Both the position numbers and the translations under genes were made by a program. Positions 7,741 to 10,017 of a stretch of 10,017 nt of DNA are shown here, piece by piece (within the stretch, counting starts at the first letter, position 1; every line of letters starts with the position of its first letter). The notes beneath the pieces were generated by a model, which was not told the origin of the DNA, did no database searches, and worked only from the letters and a program-made list of their open reading frames with translations. Where the stretch lies: NCBI GenBank assembly GCA_900764215.1, contig CAAFNI010000257.1, positions 1 through 10,017 on the forward strand. Direction: 5' to 3'. Source of the stretch: an uncultured Sutterella sp. (lineage in GTDB: Bacteria; Pseudomonadota; Gammaproteobacteria; Burkholderiales; Burkholderiaceae_F).

Positions 7741-7978
7741 GCCGGCGAAGGGAGCGCGAACGCGAATGGCGGAGACCGCGCTCCGGACGAGGACAGGATC
7801 GTCGAACAAGAAATGGTCTCCTGCCGCGAATGAATAATCGCCGTGCATGCCGCGCGCCGAGCGTCCCGCCGGACGCGGGTGCGCAGGCACGGCAGGTGCC
7901 TCAGACCCGCGCAAAGTCCGGCAGCGTCCGCAGGACGCCGATGACGCCGGGCCTCGGGCATCAAGGAGAAAGGAATTT
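7741..7978 (+). other. hairpin-rich nusA-infB intercistronic spacer
   Basis: These 238 bases hold no convincing gene but four strong inverted repeats. They are GGAGCGCG/CGCGCTCC (7751-7758 with 7777-7784); GCGTCC/GGACGC (7861-7866 with 7871-7876); CGCGGGT/ACCCGCG (7874-7880 with 7905-7911), enclosing AGGCAC/GTGCCT (7885-7890 with 7896-7901); and a second GCGTCC/GGACGC (7924-7929 with 7933-7938). The second and third overlap by three bases and are alternatives in part. None has a T-tract, so they are not intrinsic terminators. No clear promoter is visible. A 23-codon ORF with a possible GGGAG site starts at 7766 and has no supporting similarity. Likely roles are mRNA processing or control of infB expression. 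Confidence 0.6.
7963..7974 (+). promoter_or_regulatory. infB ribosome binding site
   Basis: AAGGAG (7963-7968), with a second core AAGGA (7970-7974), lies 10 and 4 bases before the ATG at 7979. The first has the better spacing. This supports 7979 over the in-frame upstream ATG at 7847. Confidence 0.75.
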
Positions 7979-10017
7979 ATGGCCAGCAAAACGGTAAGCG
8001 AATTTGCACAGGAACTCAAGGTGGCCGCCAAGACGCTTCTGGCTCAGCTTCGAGCCGCGGGCGTCAACAAGGCGAGCGAAACGGACGAATTGAGCGAGAC
8101 CGACAAGGCGCGCCTGCTCGACAGCCTGCGCGTCGAGCGCACGCAGTCGGCTCAGCGCAAGATCACCGTCACGCGCAAGGAGCAGAGCGTCGTCAAGCAG
8201 CAGGACGGCTCCGGCCGCTCCCGCGCGATTCCGGTCGAGGTGCGCCGCAAGCGCGTCTTCGTCAAGAATCCGCAGGTGCTCGCCGAAGAGGCCGCCCGTG
8301 CCGAAGCCGAGGCCGCTCAGGCTCGCCGCGCCGCCGAGGAACAGGCCGCTGCCGAAGCCCGAGCCCGTGCGGAGGCTGAGGAGCGCGCCCGTGCCGAAGA
8401 GGCCCGCCGCGCTGAAGAAGCCCGCATCCGCGAGGAAGAGGAGCGCCGCGCCGCCCAGGAACGTGCCGAAGCCGCACGCCGTGAAGCTGAAGAAGCCCGT
8501 GCTCGTGAGGAAGCTTTGAAGAAGGAACAGGAAAAGGACGAGGCCGCCCTCAAGGCCGCCCGTCGCGAGGCCGAAAAGGCCAAGCTTGATGCAGAAGTGG
8601 CTGCCGCCACTGCCAAGCGCATGGAGGCCGAGGCCGCCGAACGCCGTCGCCGCGAGGAAGCTCGCCGCAAGGCTGAGGAAGAGGCCCGCAGCATCCGCGC
8701 CATGATGAACCGCAAGAGCGGCGTGCTCACCGCCAAGAAGGCCAAGCCCGCCGAAAAGCCGGCCGAAGCCCCGAAGCCCGCCGAGCAGAAGCCCGCTCCC
8801 AAGGACGAAAAGGCCAAGAAGCCCGTCCGTGCGCCGCGTCCGGCCGCCGAGCCTCAGCAGAATGCCGGCGAAGGCCGAAAGGGCCATCCGTCCGACCGCA
8901 AGAAGGGCGGCAAGGGCGGCTCCGACCGCTTCGGCGACGAAGGCCAGCACCGCCGCACGATCAAGACGCGCGGCGAGGACGATTCCGGCCAGAACGGCTG
9001 GCGCACGGCCCGCGGCCGCCGCAGCCAGGACCGCAGCCGCCATGCCGAGCCCGTTCAGCAGGTTCAGGAACAGGTGGTGCGCGAAGTTCAGGTGCCCGAG
9101 ACGATCAGCGTTGCGGACCTTGCCTACAAGATGGCCGTCAAGGCCACCGAAGTGATCAAGACCCTCATGAAGATGGGCCAGATGGTCACGATCAATCAGA
9201 TGCTCGATCAGGATACGGCGATGCTCATCGTCGAGGAAATGGGCCACAAGGCCGTCGCGGCCAAGCCGGACGATCCTGAAGCCATCCTCGGCGAACTGCA
9301 GAGCGCCGAGTATCCGGCTCTTCCGCGTCCCCCGGTCGTCACGATCATGGGTCACGTCGACCACGGCAAGACCTCGCTGCTCGACTACATCCGCCGCGCC
9401 AAGGTGGCCGCCGGCGAAGCGGGCGGCATTACGCAGCACATCGGCGCCTATCATGTGAAGACGCCGCGCGGCATCGTGACCTTCCTCGACACCCCGGGCC
9501 ATGAAGCCTTTACGGCCATGCGCGCCCGCGGCGCCCAGGCGACCGACGTGGTCATTCTGGTCGTTGCAGCCGACGACGGCGTGATGCCCCAGACGAAGGA
9601 GGCCATCGCGCACGCCCGCGCCGCCGGCGTGCCGCTCGTCGTCGCCATCAACAAGATCGACAAGCCGGAAGCCAATCCCGAGCGCGTCAAGCAGGAGCTC
9701 GTCGCCAACGACGTGATGCCCGAAGAGTGGGGCGGCGACGTGCCGTTCTGCCCGGTGTCCGCCAAGACGGGCGCAGGCGTTGACGAGCTCCTCGAAAACG
9801 TGCTGCTTCAGGCCGAAATGCTCGAGCTCAAGGCGCCGGTCGAAGGCCCCGCTCACGGCATCGTGATCGAATCCCGTCTCGACAAGGGCCGCGGCCCGGT
9901 CGCCTCCATCCTGGTTCAGGGCGGCACGCTCCATCGCGGCGACATCGTGCTCGTCGGCCAGGAATTCGGCCGCGTGCGCGCCATGATCAACGAACTCGGC
10001 GAGGCTCAGCAGTCCGC
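7979..10017 (+). CDS. infB: translation initiation factor IF-2, 3' end beyond the window
   Basis: IF-2 is the GTPase that positions fMet-tRNA on the 30S subunit and promotes 50S joining. The visible part is 679 codons and open to the edge, so the protein is cut off after the start of domain II; family members of this type run about 890-980 aa. An IF2_N domain occupies about 1-55 ([20 protein letters not shown]). Then comes a highly charged Ala/Glu/Arg helix (about 98-242), a Lys/Pro/Ala/Gly-rich linker (about 245-370) and a second IF2_N domain (about 374-427). The G domain has G1 GHVDHGKT (458-465), G3 DTPGH (504-508) and G4 NKID (558-561); G5 is probably SAKTG. Domain II begins near 627. The start has a good Shine-Dalgarno. 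Last visible gene of the operon; rbfA and truB usually follow in this order. Confidence 0.98.
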   Translation, partial: MASKTVSEFAQELKVAAKTLLAQLRAAGVNKASETDELSETDKARLLDSLRVERTQSAQRKITVTRKEQSVVKQQDGSGRSRAIPVEVRRKRVFVKNPQVLAEEAARAEAEAAQARRAAEEQAAAEARARAEAEERARAEEARRAEEARIREEEERRAAQERAEAARREAEEARAREEALKKEQEKDEAALKAARREAEKAKLDAEVAAATAKRMEAEAAERRRREEARRKAEEEARSIRAMMNRKSGVLTAKKAKPAEKPAEAPKPAEQKPAPKDEKAKKPVRAPRPAAEPQQNAGEGRKGHPSDRKKGGKGGSDRFGDEGQHRRTIKTRGEDDSGQNGWRTARGRRSQDRSRHAEPVQQVQEQVVREVQVPETISVADLAYKMAVKATEVIKTLMKMGQMVTINQMLDQDTAMLIVEEMGHKAVAAKPDDPEAILGELQSAEYPALPRPPVVTIMGHVDHGKTSLLDYIRRAKVAAGEAGGITQHIGAYHVKTPRGIVTFLDTPGHEAFTAMRARGAQATDVVILVVAADDGVMPQTKEAIAHARAAGVPLVVAINKIDKPEANPERVKQELVANDVMPEEWGGDVPFCPVSAKTGAGVDELLENVLLQAEMLELKAPVEGPAHGIVIESRLDKGRGPVASILVQGGTLHRGDIVLVGQEFGRVRAMINELGEAQQS

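Noticed and set aside
7766..7837. 23-codon ORF after nusA
   Set aside because: A purine-rich GGGAG lies upstream, but the peptide is short, unrecognised and falls across a hairpin; not listed as a gene.
7847..7978. 44-residue in-frame extension of IF-2 from ATG 7847
   Set aside because: It translates the hairpin-rich spacer, has no good ribosome binding site, and IF-2 proteins start at the IF2_N domain as from 7979.
5986..8031. 681-aa open frame on the minus strand opposite rimP-nusA
   Set aside because: It is antisense to two firmly identified genes, is low in recognisable motifs, and is explained by the strong third-position G/C bias that keeps the opposite strand free of stops.
7961..9934. 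657-aa open frame on the minus strand opposite infB
   Set aside because: Shadow of infB; its Leu/Gly/Ala-rich runs are the reverse reading of the IF-2 charged helix and G domain.

Overview
The window is a run of housekeeping genes from a high-GC betaproteobacterium, most likely order Burkholderiales and possibly the Sutterellaceae. The evidence is the 5S rRNA sequence, the gene orders rarA-serS-tRNA-Ser and scpB-rluB-rimP-nusA-infB, the strong G/C preference at third codon positions, and the protein sequences (for example the insertion-bearing RimP and the very long alanine/arginine/glutamate-rich IF-2 N-terminus). The genus is inferred from memory of these families, not from a search. Every protein gene is on the + strand; the long minus-strand open frames are composition shadows.

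Layout. (1) Positions 1-154: the 3' part of a 5S rRNA gene and the terminator of an rRNA operon. (2) 191-1633: rarA, a replication-fork AAA+ ATPase, with a candidate promoter so close to the start codon that the mRNA may be leaderless. (3) 1634-3133: serS with a leader hairpin and its own terminator. (4) 3112-3345: a class II tRNA-Ser(CGA) gene. Its near-consensus promoter has its -35 box in the loop of the serS terminator, its precursor carries a 5' leader hairpin, and it has its own terminator. (5) 3338-5290: the overlapping pair scpB-rluB, where rluB starts at a TTG inside scpB, followed by a terminator. (6) 5272-5674: a 436-base intergenic region holding a promoter, a candidate structured RNA of about 230 nt, a strong terminator with three successive T-tracts, and two more hairpins. 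(7) 5675-10017: rimP-nusA-infB, with a 4-base rimP/nusA overlap, an unusually long and hairpin-rich nusA-infB gap, and infB running off the right edge.

Most of the genes serve translation and RNA: 5S rRNA, seryl-tRNA synthetase beside a cognate serine tRNA, 23S rRNA pseudouridylation (RluB), 30S maturation (RimP), transcription elongation/antitermination (NusA) and initiation (IF-2). RarA and ScpB add replication-fork and chromosome maintenance. I see no mobile element, CRISPR array, defence system or prophage. The least explained material is non-coding: the leader/sRNA locus before rimP, the structured nusA-infB spacer, and the repeated overlap of one unit's terminator with the next unit's promoter.
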